Origin: Betaproteobacteria bacterium | Lineage (GTDB): Bacteria; Pseudomonadota; Gammaproteobacteria; Burkholderiales; Thiobacillaceae | Assembly (NCBI GenBank): GCA_020049245.1 | Contig: JAIFLB010000137.1 | Location: 1 to 6,469, forward strand | Reading direction: 5' to 3' | Length of the DNA stretch: 6,469 nt | Shown here: one piece after another, positions 5,841 through 6,469 of the stretch | How positions within the stretch are numbered: the stretch's first letter is position 1 | Layout of the letters: each line of letters begins with the position of its first letter | Translations under genes and position numbers: made by a program | Notes under the pieces: model-generated | What the model saw: the letters and a program-made list of their open reading frames with translations, nothing else | Databases searched by the model: none | Told to the model about the DNA's origin: nothing

Positions 5841-6469
5841 ATGTTCGGACTCCTCCGCGGCTACTTTTCCACTGATCTGGCCATCGATCTGGGAACCGCC
5901 AATACCCTTATTTACGTCCGCGGTCGCGGCATCGTGTTGAACGAGCCTTCCGTCGTCGCCATCCGTCAGGAAGGCCTGACCGGCAAGAAAACCATTCAGG
6001 CCGTCGGCATTGAAGCCAAGATGATGCTGGGCCGCACGCCGGGCAACATCCAGGCGATTCGCCCGATGAAAGACGGCGTCATCGCCGACTTCAATGTCAC
6101 CGAGCAGATGCTCAAGTTCTTCATCAAGAAGGTGCATCCGAAGCAGATGTTCCATCCGAGCCCGCGCATCATCATCTGCGTTCCCTCCGGCGCGACCCAG
6201 GTCGAGCGCCGTGCGATTCGCGAATCGGCGATCGGCGCCGGCGCGCGCCAGGTCTACCTGATCGAGGAACCAATGGCGGCGGCAATTGGCGCCGGCATGC
6301 CGGTGGCGGAAGCGACCGGCTCGATGGTGGTCGATATCGGCGGCGGCACGACGGAAGTGGGCGTCATTTCCCTCGGCGGCATGGTCTATTCGACCTCGGT
6401 GCGGGTTGGCGGCGACAAGTTCGACGAAGCCATCATCAATTACATTCGTCGCAACTACGGCATGCTGAT
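5841..6469 (+). CDS. mreB: Rod shape-determining protein MreB, actin homologue (partial, runs off the right edge)
   Basis: The frame opens with ATG at 5841 and stays open for 209 full codons to the window edge, about 60% of the usual 347 or so residues. MreB polymerises on the inner face of the cytoplasmic membrane and guides lateral wall synthesis with MreC, MreD, RodZ, RodA and PBP2. The start MFGLLRGYF fits the amphipathic membrane-binding helix of Gram-negative MreB. Phosphate-1 motif DLAIDLGTANT is at 12-22, the EEPMAAAIGAG segment at 142-152, and phosphate-2 motif VVDIGGGTTEVGV at 163-175. RVGGDKFDEAIINYIRRNYGM (188-208) begins the next actin subdomain. No truncation or frameshift is seen. 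The ribosome site is weak (CGAGA about eight bases upstream). It is divergent from gatC; mreC and mreD are expected beyond the edge. Confidence 0.97.
   Translation, partial: MFGLLRGYFSTDLAIDLGTANTLIYVRGRGIVLNEPSVVAIRQEGLTGKKTIQAVGIEAKMMLGRTPGNIQAIRPMKDGVIADFNVTEQMLKFFIKKVHPKQMFHPSPRIIICVPSGATQVERRAIRESAIGAGARQVYLIEEPMAAAIGAGMPVAEATGSMVVDIGGGTTEVGVISLGGMVYSTSVRVGGDKFDEAIINYIRRNYGML

Noticed and set aside
5802..6155. A 117-codon minus-strand open frame opposite mreB
   Set aside because: MreB motifs on the plus strand are unambiguous and the opposite frame is a shadow.
1..6469. Mobile elements, CRISPR, defence genes, tRNA or riboswitch
   Set aside because: Nearly all of the window is covered by recognisable housekeeping genes and intergenic gaps are at most 113 bases. 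I saw no repeat array, transposase, tRNA-like cloverleaf or riboswitch-like conserved core.

Overview
This window is an ordinary, densely coded stretch of a bacterial chromosome, most likely from a betaproteobacterium. The evidence is the protein character of MreB, GatB and PyrE, a moderately high G+C content, and the arrangement gatCAB divergent from mreB with xth, pyrE and a DUF4124 gene beyond gatB. I recall that order from betaproteobacteria but could not check it here. The order or genus cannot be fixed from this sequence. I see no tRNA, rRNA, CRISPR array, insertion sequence, phage gene or attachment site, and no noncoding stretch longer than 113 bases.

Layout, left to right. On the minus strand, the window opens with the first 97 codons of a DEDD-type 3'-5' exonuclease domain. 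It is probably the N-terminus of a large RecQ-family helicase-exonuclease. It lies 25 bases downstream of xth (exodeoxyribonuclease III). The two repair-type genes run in the same direction and could be co-transcribed. Divergent from xth, with only 16 bases between start codons, is pyrE (orotate phosphoribosyltransferase, GTG start with a good Shine-Dalgarno). Next on the plus strand is an exported DUF4124/coiled-coil protein of unknown role. It is preceded by a short leader with mutually exclusive hairpins and overlaps the end of gatB tail-to-tail by 11 bases. The minus strand then carries gatC-gatA-gatB, all complete, encoding the three subunits of the tRNA-dependent amidotransferase. The last intergenic region (5728-5840) holds candidate back-to-back promoters for gatCAB and for mreB, whose first 209 codons end the window.

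How the genes work together. GatC, GatA and GatB form one enzyme that converts mischarged Asp-tRNA(Asn) and/or Glu-tRNA(Gln) to the correct amide aminoacyl-tRNA. MreB is the actin-like scaffold of the rod-shape elongation machinery and usually heads mreBCD. PyrE serves UMP synthesis, and ExoIII plus the exonuclease/helicase serve DNA repair. Apart from GatCAB these are separate housekeeping functions. I found no convincing new system. The points worth a second look are the partial exonuclease-helicase, the competing hairpins before the DUF4124 gene, the very tight xth/pyrE divergence and the gatC/mreB divergent promoter region.
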